Part shown: piece by piece, positions 14,029 through 14,079 of the stretch | How positions within the stretch are numbered: the stretch's first letter is position 1 | Layout: every line of letters begins with the position of its first letter | NCBI GenBank assembly: GCA_029939635.1 | Contig: JAOZSN010000074.1 | Location: 1-14,079, forward strand | Direction: 5' to 3' | DNA: 14,079 nucleotides | Source of the DNA: Deltaproteobacteria bacterium | GTDB lineage: Bacteria; Desulfobacterota; Desulfobulbia; Desulfobulbales; SURF-16 | Translations under genes and position numbers: made by a program | Notes under the pieces: model-generated | Told to the model about the DNA's origin: nothing | Databases searched by the model: none | The model's input: the letters and a program-made list of their open reading frames with translations, nothing else

Positions 14029-14079
14029 TGTCTGTCCAGAAATGGGTCATTTGCTAACTGCGCCCACAAAGCCTATCCT
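14029..14079 (-). other. possible 3' end of a leftward gene or insertion-sequence edge
   Basis: On the minus strand an open frame enters from the right edge and reads RIGFVGAVSK before a TGA at 14049-14047. A leftward terminator lies about 50 bases further on, which fits a gene end. The stretch TGTCTGTCCAGAAATGGGTC (14029-14048) has the look of a terminal inverted repeat of an insertion sequence, but the other end is outside the window and I cannot place it in a family. Eleven codons are too few to name the product. Confidence 0.25.

Noticed and set aside
1..14079. CRISPR array, tRNA or rRNA genes
   Set aside because: No regularly spaced direct repeats of 24-40 bp and no cloverleaf or rRNA-like segments were seen by eye on either strand; a covariance-model search was not possible.

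Overview
This window looks like chromosomal sequence from a Gram-negative, anaerobic, motile bacterium. The gene set and protein styles point to a deltaproteobacterial sulfate or sulfur reducer of the Desulfobulbaceae / Desulfotalea type. That is an inference from a sigma54-type PilR/PilS-like pair, a Tat-exported molybdopterin enzyme with a Rieske protein and a b-type cytochrome, a chemoreceptor and a stand-alone solute-binding protein. No marker gene for taxonomy is present.

Layout. (1) 1-3106, rightward: a sigma54-dependent response regulator cut by the left edge, followed after a 77-bp gap rich in inverted repeats by a PilS-like membrane histidine kinase. (2) 3124-3498, leftward: a small DUF4388-like protein, convergent with the kinase, with a 225-bp upstream gap holding a terminator-like hairpin and a repeated heptamer. 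(3) 3724-9407, leftward: six tightly packed genes that read as one transcription unit behind a good promoter at 9497-9525: nitroreductase, lipoprotein, CoaBC, Tat-exported PsrA/PhsA-like molybdopterin oxidoreductase, Tat-anchored Rieske protein and cytochrome b. (4) 9593-11103, rightward: TatD-family hydrolase and YggS-family PLP protein with an ATGA overlap. (5) 11131-13621: a leftward chemoreceptor and a divergent rightward periplasmic solute-binding protein separated by an AT-rich region with long T and A runs; a textbook terminator follows the binding protein. (6) 13693-14079: mostly non-coding or decayed sequence with a palindrome, a leftward terminator, a possible small CxxC ORF and perhaps the edge of a leftward gene or insertion sequence.

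How the genes work together. The strongest biological unit is the molybdoenzyme, Rieske and cytochrome b triad. Members of the PsrA/PhsA family normally work with a four-cluster ferredoxin-like subunit and an NrfD-type membrane anchor. Here those places are taken by the two redox subunits of a Rieske/cytochrome b complex, which suggests a direct electron link between the quinone pool and an unknown periplasmic substrate. The chemoreceptor and the binding protein may form a sensing pair, since no permease or ATPase gene lies next to the binding protein. The remaining genes (CoaBC, TatD, YggS) are housekeeping functions.
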